The notes under the pieces: generated by a model
Told to the model about the DNA's origin: nothing
Databases searched by the model: none
Seen by the model: only the letters and a program-made list of their open reading frames with translations
Source: Myxococcaceae bacterium
GTDB lineage: Bacteria > Myxococcota > Myxococcia > Myxococcales > Myxococcaceae
Reading direction: 5' to 3'
DNA: 41,273 nucleotides
Assembly: GCA_022616315.1 (NCBI GenBank)
Contig: JAKEEX010000165.1
Coordinates: 1 to 41,273, forward strand
In this document: one piece after another, positions 29,627-38,239 of the stretch
How positions within the stretch are numbered: the stretch's first letter is position 1
Layout of the letters: every line of letters starts with the position of its first letter
Position numbers and translations under genes: made by a program

Positions 29627-32047
29627 TCAGTTCCGCGATCCCGGGACGGACCCGAGCGCGCTGACGGCCTCCTTCGGGGGGCGCAGGCCGTAGAGCAGCT
29701 GGTAGGTGTTGTACGAACGAAGCACGCGCTTCACGTACCCCCGGGTCTCGGCGATGGGGATCTCCTCCACCCAGGCGTCCAGCGGCTGCTCGGGGCTCTC
29801 GGCGCGCCACCGCTTCACTGCACCCGCTCCCGCGTTGTAGCTCGCGAGCGCGAAGGCCTTCTCCCCTGCGAAGCGCCGGAGGAGGGAGCCCAGGTACCAG
29901 GAGCCGAGGCGGATGTTCAGCTCCGGCTGGAGCAGGTCCTCCGTCCCGAGCCTGCGGAGCTTGAGCTGGGAGGCCACACCCCGCGCGGTGACCGGCATCA
30001 GCTGGGTCAGTCCCATCGCTCCTGCCCACGAGAGCGCCTTGGGGTCCAGCGCGCTCTCCTCGCGCATGAGGGCCTGCAGCAGGTCCGGGTCCACACCCGC
30101 GGTGTCGCAGTGCTTCATCACCATGTCGCGGAAGGCGAGCGGGTACGCAATCTCCCAGACCGCCCGCGTCTTCGGGGTGATGCGGCCGCTCAGCTCGCGC
30201 CGGAGCGAGAGCCTCGCCACCGCGTGCGCGCCGCGCTGATCACCGGCACGGGCGAGCAGGTGGACGAGGAGACGGATGGACTCGGCAGGGGCCCCGCTTC
30301 GCTGGGCGGCGAGGAGCTCGGCACCCACCGCCTCGTCGAAGCCGAGGCGCAGGAGCTCCACCCCCGCCAGGAAGTGCGGGTCCTTCCCCAGCGGCCCTGC
30401 GTACATGGGCCATGGGCTGTCGGCCCTGGGAGGGGCCTCGAGCGCTTCCTGCAGCCGCTCGCGCCGCCCGGCGTCCAGCAGGAGCGTGCGCTCGCGCGCC
30501 ATCAGCCCGTAGTAGGTGGCGGGGTGGTTCACGGCCACGGACTCGAAGAGGTCCGCCGCGTCGCGCGTCTTCCCCTGCTCCTCGAGCATCCGCGCACGCC
30601 AGTACCGGGCACGCTCGACCTCGTACTGCTCCTCCGAGTTCCGGTACGTCTGCTCGAGCTGGGCGAGCACCGCGAGCGCCCGGTCCACCTCGCCCCGCGT
30701 GCGGTGAATCCAGAACGCCTTGAAGAGGCCCTCGGCGGCGAAGTCCCCGTCGGGGTACAGGCGCGCGAGCTCCGCGAGCTGCTCCAGCGCCCGGTCCAGC
30801 TGGCCCAGCTTCACGTGGAGGTCCGCCGCGTAGAACAGCGCGTCGTCCGCGAACGTGTGCGTGGGGAAGTCGTGGGCGATCCGGGTGTACGTCTCCACGC
30901 CGCGCGGGAGGTCCACGATGGAGCGGGAGCTCCCGAGCACGTAGAGGGCACGCACGCGAAGGTCCTCGTCGGTGCATCGCTCCACGACGGGCAGGAGCGC
31001 CGCCGCCGCCACCGTGTGCCGACGCTCCTTGCGCAGTCCCTTGCCGTACGCGAAGTGCGCACGGCACGCGAGCGCGTCCGGGAGCTCGAGCTTGCGCACC
31101 AGCGGGGCGAGCACCTCCAGGCCCTGCCGGTTCCGGTGCGCGTCCACGAGCGCCTCACCGCGTGCCACGAGCGCCTCCGGGGAGCGCGGCCTGCCCTTGA
31201 GGCGCGCCTCCGCCTGCTTCGCGAGCGGTGAGAGCGGATGGCGTCCCCACAGGCGCTCCAGCGCTGCGCGCTCGGCCTCGCGGTCCCTGGCGGCGCCCGC
31301 GAGGTCCGCGATGGCGAGGAGCGCCTCGGCGCCAAGGTCGCGTCCCCACGACGGCGCGCCCCGTGCCGCGAGGGGCTCGAGCGCCGCCATCGCGCCCTCG
31401 AGGTCCCCTCGCTTCCGCAGCACGCGCGCGAGGCCGAGCCGCGCGTCCGGGTAAAGCCGCGAGCTCTCCTCCACCTGGCGGAAGAGCTCCGCTGCCTCCG
31501 CCCAGTGCCCGAGCTGCTCGTGCGCGAGGCCCCCGTGCGTGAGGCAACGGTCCGCCAGGGCAGGGTAGTCCACGGCCAGCTCCGTCATCTCCTTCGCGGC
31601 GGCCACATGGTCCTCTGCGCGGACGGCGGCGAGGGCGCGCAGGAACCGCACCGGGACGTCGTTCCCCTCCTCCTTGAGGAGCGCACGCACCCTTCGGTAC
31701 TCACCGCGGTCGAAGGCTGCCTTCGCCTCCGCGCGCCGCCCGGTGGCGAAGTACCGCGCGATGTCCGCCTCGTCGAAGCGGCGACCCGCGTCCACCACCA
31801 CCGCTGCGGGCGCCACGGGCTCACGCGAAGGGAACGCGGGATTGTGGAGCGTGACGTAGCCGCCGGACGGGGCCTGCACCTTCTCGGCGTCGGGAGGCGG
31901 CGTGAGCACTGCCTCCGGGGGGTCGCCGGGGCGGGCCTGCGAGGGCGCCTCGCGGAGCTCCTCGGAGGGCGCGGAGGGACTCTGGGCGACCGCCGAGGCG
32001 GCCAGCAGACAGGCAGGGGTGAGGAGGACGAGGAAGCGGAGCTTCAT
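29627..32047 (-). CDS. Slt70-type soluble lytic murein transglycosylase with TPR-like superhelix
   Basis: The protein has 806 residues and starts at ATG 32047. A signal peptide (KLRFLVLLTPACLLAASAVAQ) precedes a disordered stretch and then TPR/superhelical repeats from about residue 100 to 560 (ADRCLTHGGLAHEQLGHWAEAAELFRQVEE; ALFYAADLHVKLGQLDRALEQLAELARLYPDGDFA). The SLT domain follows: VDPDLLQALMREESALDPKALSWAGAMGLTQLMPVTARGVA with catalytic Glu near 664, then ELNIRLGSWYLGSLLRRFAG, ALASYNAGAGAVKRW and PIAETRGYVKRVLRSYNTYQLLY. It is a periplasmic peptidoglycan exolyase. It is divergent from the histidine kinase with only 61 bases between starts, so their promoters overlap. Confidence 0.93.
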   Translation of the reverse strand: MKLRFLVLLTPACLLAASAVAQSPSAPSEELREAPSQARPGDPPEAVLTPPPDAEKVQAPSGGYVTLHNPAFPSREPVAPAAVVVDAGRRFDEADIARYFATGRRAEAKAAFDRGEYRRVRALLKEEGNDVPVRFLRALAAVRAEDHVAAAKEMTELAVDYPALADRCLTHGGLAHEQLGHWAEAAELFRQVEESSRLYPDARLGLARVLRKRGDLEGAMAALEPLAARGAPSWGRDLGAEALLAIADLAGAARDREAERAALERLWGRHPLSPLAKQAEARLKGRPRSPEALVARGEALVDAHRNRQGLEVLAPLVRKLELPDALACRAHFAYGKGLRKERRHTVAAAALLPVVERCTDEDLRVRALYVLGSSRSIVDLPRGVETYTRIAHDFPTHTFADDALFYAADLHVKLGQLDRALEQLAELARLYPDGDFAAEGLFKAFWIHRTRGEVDRALAVLAQLEQTYRNSEEQYEVERARYWRARMLEEQGKTRDAADLFESVAVNHPATYYGLMARERTLLLDAGRRERLQEALEAPPRADSPWPMYAGPLGKDPHFLAGVELLRLGFDEAVGAELLAAQRSGAPAESIRLLVHLLARAGDQRGAHAVARLSLRRELSGRITPKTRAVWEIAYPLAFRDMVMKHCDTAGVDPDLLQALMREESALDPKALSWAGAMGLTQLMPVTARGVASQLKLRRLGTEDLLQPELNIRLGSWYLGSLLRRFAGEKAFALASYNAGAGAVKRWRAESPEQPLDAWVEEIPIAETRGYVKRVLRSYNTYQLLYGLRPPKEAVSALGSVPGSRN

Positions 32048-32108
32048 GGGCGGGCGGGTGCGAAGGATAACTCCCGGCAGCGGGCGGAGGTTAAACTCGG
32101 GGTCCGAC

Positions 32109-34340
32109 ATGGACTTCCGCACCCAGAGCGCGCTGCTGGCCGCCATCGTAGGCGTCTCTCTCGGACTGTCCATGTTGCTGAGGGCGGCCCGTCCACGGGT
32201 CGTCACCCTGTACAGCGGGCTGGCGTTCACGCTGGGCGGCTACTACCTGGCCCTCTTCTTCCTGGACGTGCTCGAGCCGGCCGGCGTCGCGTGGCTCACC
32301 CGCGTGGCCCTGAGCGCAGCCCTCCTGCTCGGCAGCCTGGTCCCCGCGGCGGCGGTCAACTTCTTCCTCGAGTTCCTGGGGGTCCCCCTCAACGCGGCAC
32401 GGAGGGTGCGCCTGTCCTCGTTCGGCTCGGCCGCGTTCGGCTGGGTCGTGGCGCTGACGCCGCTCGCGGAAAACCGCTGGGCGCAGGTCGGCGTGGGCAT
32501 CTGGGTGCTCGGTGCCCTGGCCATCTCCCTGTCGCTCCTCGTGGGGCGGATCCGCCAGTCGGACTCGCAGGTGGACCGGCTGCGCCTCACCTACCTGGCC
32601 ATCGGGGCGGGCGCGTGCACCCTCTTCAGCGCCCTGGACTTCCTGGGACCCATGGGGGTCCCGGTCCCCACGCTCGGGCCGCTGCTCACGCAGCTCTACC
32701 TGTACTTCCTGGCGCAGACGCTGCTCCGGCTGCGCCTGCTGGACCTCAACGAGCTCCTGGGCAAGTTCGCCGCGCAGACGGTGCTCGCGGCCATCGTGGG
32801 CGCGGTGTTCGGTGTCCTCACCGGGTGGGTGCGCGGCAACGTCGCAGTCTATGTGTTCAACACGGCCATCGCGGCCTTCGTGGTGCTGACGCTGGCGGAC
32901 CCGCTCCGGGGGATGGTGGAGGACCGCGTGACGGCGCTCTTCTTCCGCGAGCGCTTCGCGCTCATTCAGAGCCTCGCCCAGCTGCGCGCACGCATGGCCA
33001 ACGTCATCGAGGTGCCGGCGCTGGCCACGCTCGTGCTCAACGCGCTCAACGAGACGCGCCGCATCACCCACGCGTCCGTCTATCTCCTCGCGGAGGACCG
33101 CCCCGGCTTCCGGCTGCTCGACTTCCGTGGGCCCCAGCCCGTCCATTTCCTCGACACGTCCGCGGCACGCGGGCTCCTGCACGCGGTGGCCAGCGGACAG
33201 AAGGCGGTGCTGCTCGAGAACCTCGACCGTCGCGCGGTGGAGATGCGAACCCAGCTCACCGAGGGCAAGCGGGTGCGGGACGAGCTGCGCCGCCTGCACG
33301 ACACGCGCGGGGCGCTCCAGCAGATGAAGGCGGGCATGACGGTGCCCCTCCTGGGGAACGATCAGCAGGTGCTCGGCTTCCTCAACCTGTGGGACGAGCG
33401 GGTGCCGGAGGCCTACGCGTCCGACGAGATCGCGCTCCTCCTGAACGTGGCCGAGCGCTTCGCCACCGCGGCGGAGAACAGCAAGCTGTACGAGAAGATG
33501 CGCGAGCGCGACCGCCTCGCAGCGCTGGGCGAGATGGCCGCGGGCCTCGCGCACGAGATCCGCAACCCGCTCGGGGCCATCAAGGGCGCGGTCCAGTGCA
33601 TGGACCCCAGGGGCCTGTCGGGGGAGGACTCGGAGTTCCTCGGCGTCATCGTGGAGGAGGTCAACCGGCTCAACGGCGTGGTGACCGCGTTCCTGGACTA
33701 CGCGCGGCCGCTGAAGGCGACCCTGGGGCCCACGGACGTCAACGAGGTCATCACCCGCACGGCGCGCCTCATCCAGAACGCGCTGCCCGAGCACGTCCAG
33801 CTCGAGCTGGCCCTGGACCTGGAGGCCTCCCGGGTGCAGGCAGACGCCGAGCAGCTCAAGCAGGTGCTCATCAACATCGTCCAGAACGCGGTCCAGGCGC
33901 TGGACGCGCGCCCCGGCACCATCACGCTGAGGACGGTGCGCCCGGCGCGGCTGGCGGAGTTCCGGGGCGCGACGCACGAGGTGGTGGAGCTCCACGTCAC
34001 GGACGACGGGCCCGGCATCCCGGCGGATCAGCTGCAGCACATCTTCGTGCCCTTCTTCACGACGAAGGAGAAGGGCACGGGCCTCGGGCTCGCCATCTGC
34101 CAGCGCATCGTGAAGAACCACGGGGGGACCATTGGCGTGCAGAGCCGCAGCGGTGAAGGCACGACCTTCACCATCCGGCTGCCGGCCATGCCTGCGGATG
34201 CCCCGGAGCTCACGGCCGCCGAGGGCTTCACGCCCTTCCCGGGCACCCTCACCCGCGCCCAGCTCAAGGCGGAGGTCCGCGCGGTCAAGGAGGAGGTCCG
34301 GCGCGGCCCCGAGCGCCGGACTGCGCGCGGGCAGAGCTGA
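32109..34340 (+). CDS. Seven-TM GAF sensor histidine kinase
   Basis: The protein has 743 residues; the start ATG 32109 places the first TM helix at the N-terminus (SALLAAIVGVSLGLSMLL). About eight hydrophobic helices fill residues 5-285. A GAF domain follows at about 305-455 (LATLVLNALNETRRITHASVYLLAEDRPGFRLLDF ... MTVPLLGNDQQVLGFLNLWD). The H-box is LAALGEMAAGLAHEIRNPLGAIKGAVQ with H482, then the N box (LKQVLINIVQNAVQAL), G1 (VTDDGPGIP), F (FVPFFTTKEKGTG) and G2 (GLGLAICQRIVKNHGG). The layout resembles PrsK-type kinases, which often pair with NtrC-type enhancer-binding proteins, but no response regulator is adjacent. It is an orphan kinase, common in myxobacteria. Confidence 0.94.
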   Translation: MDFRTQSALLAAIVGVSLGLSMLLRAARPRVVTLYSGLAFTLGGYYLALFFLDVLEPAGVAWLTRVALSAALLLGSLVPAAAVNFFLEFLGVPLNAARRVRLSSFGSAAFGWVVALTPLAENRWAQVGVGIWVLGALAISLSLLVGRIRQSDSQVDRLRLTYLAIGAGACTLFSALDFLGPMGVPVPTLGPLLTQLYLYFLAQTLLRLRLLDLNELLGKFAAQTVLAAIVGAVFGVLTGWVRGNVAVYVFNTAIAAFVVLTLADPLRGMVEDRVTALFFRERFALIQSLAQLRARMANVIEVPALATLVLNALNETRRITHASVYLLAEDRPGFRLLDFRGPQPVHFLDTSAARGLLHAVASGQKAVLLENLDRRAVEMRTQLTEGKRVRDELRRLHDTRGALQQMKAGMTVPLLGNDQQVLGFLNLWDERVPEAYASDEIALLLNVAERFATAAENSKLYEKMRERDRLAALGEMAAGLAHEIRNPLGAIKGAVQCMDPRGLSGEDSEFLGVIVEEVNRLNGVVTAFLDYARPLKATLGPTDVNEVITRTARLIQNALPEHVQLELALDLEASRVQADAEQLKQVLINIVQNAVQALDARPGTITLRTVRPARLAEFRGATHEVVELHVTDDGPGIPADQLQHIFVPFFTTKEKGTGLGLAICQRIVKNHGGTIGVQSRSGEGTTFTIRLPAMPADAPELTAAEGFTPFPGTLTRAQLKAEVRAVKEEVRRGPERRTARGQS

Positions 34341-34386
34341 GCGCGCTCCCCGATCCGACCCTGGCCAGACGCGGCGTCGGGTGCGT

Positions 34387-36351
34387 CTACGCGCTGAGTA
34401 TCTGTGTCTTGGCCAGCCGCTCCTGCGCCGCCTCCCACCTTGCGTAGAGAGCCTCGATCTCCTCCTTCACGACGCGGTGCCTGTCCATCATCGGCTTCGC
34501 ACGGCCGAAGTCGTTGTAGAGGTCGGGGTCCGCGAGCTGGCCCTCGAGACTCCTGTGCTCTTCCTCGAGCTCGGCGATGCGCGCCTCCAGCTGCGCGATC
34601 TCCTTCTTGATGGGCCCCTCGACGGCACCGCGACGCTGCCGCTCCTCGGCCTCCAGACGCCGGCGCTCCTTCTCGGACGGCGCCCGCGCCTCCACCTTGA
34701 CGGCGCCGCCGGGGCCCGCGCCTCCCTCCCCCGCCGCGAGCCGCAGCTGCTCCTGGTGGTGGAGCCAGTCGTCCAGGTTGCCCGGGTGGCGCAGCACCTT
34801 CTGGTCCTTCACCTCCCACAGGTGCGTGGCGAGCCCGTTCACGAAGCTCCTGTTGTGGGACACGAAGATCAACGTTCCGCCGTAGTCCTGCAGCGCCTCG
34901 ATGAGCATCTCGCTGCTGTCGAGGTCCAGGTGGTTCGTCGGCTCGTCCATGACGAGCAGGTTGGACGGCACCAGCAGGAGCTTCGCGAGCGCCACGCGCG
35001 CCCGCTCTCCACCGGACAGCACACCGATGGGCTTGTCCACGTCGTCCCCGCTGAAGAGGAACGCGCCGAGGATGGCACGCACGTGGCTCTCCGGCTTGTC
35101 CGGCACCAGCTTGCGGACCTCGGCGAGGATGGTGGACGTCGCATCCAGCGTGTCCGCGTGGTGCTGGGCGTAGTAGCCCATCGAGACGTTGTGGCCGAGC
35201 TCGACCCGTCCACCGTCCGCTGCGAGCTCGCCGGCGAGCATCTTCAGGAGCGTCGTCTTGCCCGCGCCGTTCGCTCCGATGACGGCGATGCGCTGGCCGC
35301 GCTCCACCACGGCATCCACGCCGTCGTACACGGTGTGCACACCGTACGCCTTGCGCAGCCCCTCCATCCTGGCGACGTCCCGGCCGGACCGCTCCACCTC
35401 GGGGAAGCGGAACTTGACGGTGGCGCGCTCCTCGAGCAGCTGGACGCTCTCGAGCTTCTCCAGCTGCTTCGCCTTGCTCTGCGCCTGGCGCGCCTTGGTG
35501 GCCTTCGCGCCGAAGCGGTCGATGAACTCCTGGAGCTCCGCCTTCCTCGCCTCCACCCGCGCCGCCTGCGCCTCCAGGAGCTCCTTCTCCTGCGCGCGCA
35601 GCACCTTGTACTTGTCGTAGTTGCCGGCCCAGGTCCGCAGGCCCTCCGGCTCGAGCGAGATGACGCGGTCGATCTGCCGGTTGAGGAAGTCGCGGTCGTG
35701 GCTGATGAGGACCAGCGCCTTGTTGCTGCGCTTGAGGAAGCCGTCGAACCACGTGAGCGTCGGCACGTCCAGGTGGTTCGTGGGCTCGTCCAGGAGGAGC
35801 AGGTCCGGGTCCTGGAGCAGCAGGGCCGCGAGCGCGGCACGCATGCGCCAGCCTCCGGAGAGCGACGCCGTGGCCACGTGGAAGCGCTCGTGGGAGAAGC
35901 CCAGCCCCTCGAGGATGCGCTCGGCGCGGTGCCGCCCGTAGCGCTCCTCGAACTGCTCCAGCTCCACGTGCAGGTCCGCGAGGGACTGGGACAGCTCGAG
36001 AAGCTCCTCCTCGTCCTTCGCCCCGGTGAGCGCCTGCTCCGTGTCCCGCAGCCTGTCCTCGAGCGCCCCGCGCCCGGGCACCGCGCTCATCACGGACTGG
36101 AGGACCGTCCCCGTCGGGATCGCGGCGATGTCCTGCGGCAGGTAGCCCGCACGCGTCTTGCGCCGGTACTGCACCCTCCCCGAGTCCGGGGCGCTCGCGC
36201 CAGCGAGGAGCTTCATCAGCGAGGACTTGCCCGTGCCGTTGGCGCCCACCAGCCCCACGCGGTCCTGCGGACCGATGGCGAAACCGGCGTTGTCCAGCAA
36301 CACCTTCTTGCCGTAGCGGAGGCAGAGGTCCTGGGCGATGACGAGGCTCAT
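34387..36351 (-). CDS. ABC-F family ATP-binding protein
   Basis: The protein has 654 residues; ATG 36351 has AGGAAG just upstream. Two ABC ATPase domains lie in tandem without TM segments: the first with GANGTGKSS (36-44), LSGGWRMRAALAALLL and DEPTNHLDVPTL; the second with GANGAGKTTLLK, LSGGERARVALAKLLL and DEPTNHLDLDS. They are joined by an ABC-F interdomain linker rich in Arg/Lys/Glu (RAQEKELLEAQAARVEARKAELQEFIDRFGAKATKARQAQSKAKQLEKL). A C-terminal coiled coil (IKKEIAQLEARIAELEEEHRSLEGQLADP) resembles Uup/YheS. ABC-F proteins act on the ribosome in translation or antibiotic protection. The exact subtype cannot be fixed by eye. Confidence 0.95.
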   Translation of the reverse strand: MSLVIAQDLCLRYGKKVLLDNAGFAIGPQDRVGLVGANGTGKSSLMKLLAGASAPDSGRVQYRRKTRAGYLPQDIAAIPTGTVLQSVMSAVPGRGALEDRLRDTEQALTGAKDEEELLELSQSLADLHVELEQFEERYGRHRAERILEGLGFSHERFHVATASLSGGWRMRAALAALLLQDPDLLLLDEPTNHLDVPTLTWFDGFLKRSNKALVLISHDRDFLNRQIDRVISLEPEGLRTWAGNYDKYKVLRAQEKELLEAQAARVEARKAELQEFIDRFGAKATKARQAQSKAKQLEKLESVQLLEERATVKFRFPEVERSGRDVARMEGLRKAYGVHTVYDGVDAVVERGQRIAVIGANGAGKTTLLKMLAGELAADGGRVELGHNVSMGYYAQHHADTLDATSTILAEVRKLVPDKPESHVRAILGAFLFSGDDVDKPIGVLSGGERARVALAKLLLVPSNLLVMDEPTNHLDLDSSEMLIEALQDYGGTLIFVSHNRSFVNGLATHLWEVKDQKVLRHPGNLDDWLHHQEQLRLAAGEGGAGPGGAVKVEARAPSEKERRRLEAEERQRRGAVEGPIKKEIAQLEARIAELEEEHRSLEGQLADPDLYNDFGRAKPMMDRHRVVKEEIEALYARWEAAQERLAKTQILSA

Positions 36352-36517
36352 GGGCTTCCTAACCGAGAAGACGCGTGGCTCCCTCTCAGCGCGAGGCCCC
36401 CGGGGCTGTCCAGAGAATCCGGACGGCCGCCCGCCGGGCGCCGGGGCAGGAGCCCCTCCTCCCGAAGCCCGCCCATCGCTTGCGCCCGGAGGCATTTCGT
36501 GGTTTCGCGCATGGGCC

Positions 36518-37009
36518 ATGGCAGAGCAGACCCTCGACCTCCGTGACCTCCCCAAGGCCCAGGCCTACACCCAGCTGAAGGCGCAAGTTCGCGCCGTGCT
36601 CGACGGTGTGGACGACGACGTGTGCGCCATGGCCACCATGAGCTGCCTGCTCCACCATGCCTTCGGGCACCTGTGGACGGGCTTCTACCGCGTGGTGGTG
36701 CCAGGCCAGCTGCTCCGTGTGGGGCCGTACCAGGGCACGCTCGGCTGTCTGGAGATCCGGTTCGGCAAGGGCGTCTGCGGGACGGCGGCCTCCACGGACA
36801 CCACCCAGGTGGTGCAGGACGTCCACGCCTTCCCGGGCCACATCACCTGCGACGCCCGGAGCGCGTCGGAGATCGTCGTCCCCGTCCACGGGAAGAACCA
36901 CGAGCTCATCGCGGTGCTCGACATCGACTCCGAGCACGAGGGTGCCTTCGACGAGGTGGACCGCGAGGGGCTCGAGTCGCTGATGCGCTGGTTCAGCGGC
37001 GAGCGGTAG
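36518..37009 (+). CDS. msrC: Free methionine-(R)-sulfoxide reductase (GAF type)
   Basis: The protein has 163 residues; ATG 36518 gives the family length. It is a single GAF domain with the fRMsr cysteine set at C77, C87 and C111 (GCLEIRFGKGVCGTAA; HITCDARSASEIVVPV). The spacing of 10 and 24 residues is the same as C84/C94/C118 of the Escherichia coli enzyme as I recall it. It reduces free L-methionine-R-sulfoxide in the cytoplasm with thioredoxin as reductant. It is divergent from the ABC-F gene (166 bases) and its last 17 bases overlap the end of the convergent FemAB-like gene on the other strand. Confidence 0.93.
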   Translation: MAEQTLDLRDLPKAQAYTQLKAQVRAVLDGVDDDVCAMATMSCLLHHAFGHLWTGFYRVVVPGQLLRVGPYQGTLGCLEIRFGKGVCGTAASTDTTQVVQDVHAFPGHITCDARSASEIVVPVHGKNHELIAVLDIDSEHEGAFDEVDREGLESLMRWFSGER

Positions 37010-38219
37010 GCCCCCCCCGCAGCGCAGAGCGACGGCGCCGCAGCCTCCGGAGGCTCTCCGTCCACGGGGCCGGCAGCACGCGCCTCGCCGCGCTCCTCAG
37101 GCGCCGCCCGGCCTCCTCCGAGAGCCCCAGGAGCTGTCCCACGCCTCCGCGCGGATGGACGCGGAGCGCCACAGTGCGGCGCTGGCGCGTTGCCCACTCG
37201 CTCTTGTAGGCCTCCGTCCCGCGCAGGAAGTCGTAGGCGGTGCACCCCGCGTCGAGCGCATCCTTGAAGGTCTGACCCAGGAGGACGAGCCCCACGCTCC
37301 GGTGCCTCCAGGCAGGGTCGTATCCCGACTGGTAGTAGAGGAACGTGCCCCCGTGCACCAGGCCGTAGACGGACGCGAGCGGCCGGCCCGCGAGTGAGAG
37401 CGTGTACAGCCACACCTTTCCCCGCTCCGCGAGGAGCTGCGTGGCATCGCGGTGGAAGGCCTCCACTTCCGGCCCACGGATGCCGTCACTTCCACCCTCC
37501 TCCGCCCAGCGCGCCGCGTGCAGGCGGAAGAAGCTCGCCAGGGGGCCCGCGAGCTTCCCGGGTGCGACCACCCGGTCGATGCGGAAGCCCTCCTGTTGGT
37601 CCAGCCACCTCCGTCGGCGGAGGTAGTTGTCCCGCCTTCCGGTGCGCCTGAGGAAGGAATGGAACGTCTCCGCCGGAAGGAACGCCTCCCACGGACACAC
37701 GAAGCGCGGCCTCACCTGGAGGCGGTAATCGCGGATGCCGAAGGACTCACGGAGCAGGGACTCGCTGGGTGACTCCGCGTCCACGTCCAGCAGGTCCAGC
37801 ACGTCCCAGTCGGCCTGGGTGTCCCGCAGGTACGCGACGAAGGCGCGCGTCACCTCCTCCCGGGTCCCGGAGTCCGCCACGACGTCCAGGAAGTCGCTGC
37901 CCACGTGCGCGTCGCCGAGGAAGGTCAGGCGCCGCACCTTCCGTCCGAGCACCCTGCGCTCCTGGAGAGCGAGCGGAAGGAGACCCACGAGGCGCCCGGA
38001 CCGGTCCCGCGCACACAGCACGCGCAGCGTGCGGTCCGGGCCGATGCGGTGGACCCAGGGCTGAAGCCACTCCCAGGCGGTGAAGAGCGAGGCACCGCTC
38101 GACTCGTGCAGGACGGTCCACTCGGTGCGGAGGCGCGCGAAGGAGAGGACGTCGGAGACCACCTCGACCCTCAGCCACCGGGCATGGGAAGGCGCCCTCA
38201 CCTCGCTCTCGCGAAACAT
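36993..38219 (-). CDS. FemAB/GNAT-like (CelD/BcsL-type) acyltransferase 2
   Basis: The protein has 408 residues; ATG 38219 has AGAGGAG about nine bases upstream and lies 20 bases after the aminotransferase stop. It has the BioF2-like/GNAT fold: FARLRTEWTVLHESSGASLFTAWEWLQPWVHRIG at the N-terminus, RRDNYLRRRRWLDQQEGFRIDRV in the middle, and the C-terminal block VWLYTLSLAGRPLASVYGLVHGGTFLYYQSGYDPAWRHRSVGLVLLGQTFKDALDAGCTAYDFLRGTEAYKSEWA. This PF13480-type domain is found with polysaccharide gene sets and is presumed to acylate sugars. No TM or signal is present. It is last in the three-gene operon. Substrate unknown. Confidence 0.88.
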   Translation of the reverse strand: MFRESEVRAPSHARWLRVEVVSDVLSFARLRTEWTVLHESSGASLFTAWEWLQPWVHRIGPDRTLRVLCARDRSGRLVGLLPLALQERRVLGRKVRRLTFLGDAHVGSDFLDVVADSGTREEVTRAFVAYLRDTQADWDVLDLLDVDAESPSESLLRESFGIRDYRLQVRPRFVCPWEAFLPAETFHSFLRRTGRRDNYLRRRRWLDQQEGFRIDRVVAPGKLAGPLASFFRLHAARWAEEGGSDGIRGPEVEAFHRDATQLLAERGKVWLYTLSLAGRPLASVYGLVHGGTFLYYQSGYDPAWRHRSVGLVLLGQTFKDALDAGCTAYDFLRGTEAYKSEWATRQRRTVALRVHPRGGVGQLLGLSEEAGRRLRSAARRVLPAPWTESLRRLRRRRSALRGGPTARR

Positions 38220-38239
38220 GCGCGCCGCTCCTCTCCGCT

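Noticed and set aside
31238-34156. 972-codon plus-strand frame over slt70 and the kinase gene
   Set aside because: It spans two well-supported genes on opposite strands and has a low-complexity Arg/Gly/Ala-rich translation.
34132-36546. 804-codon frame antisense to the ABC-F gene
   Set aside because: It mirrors the ABC-F codons; no motif is recognisable and it crosses the divergent intergenic region.
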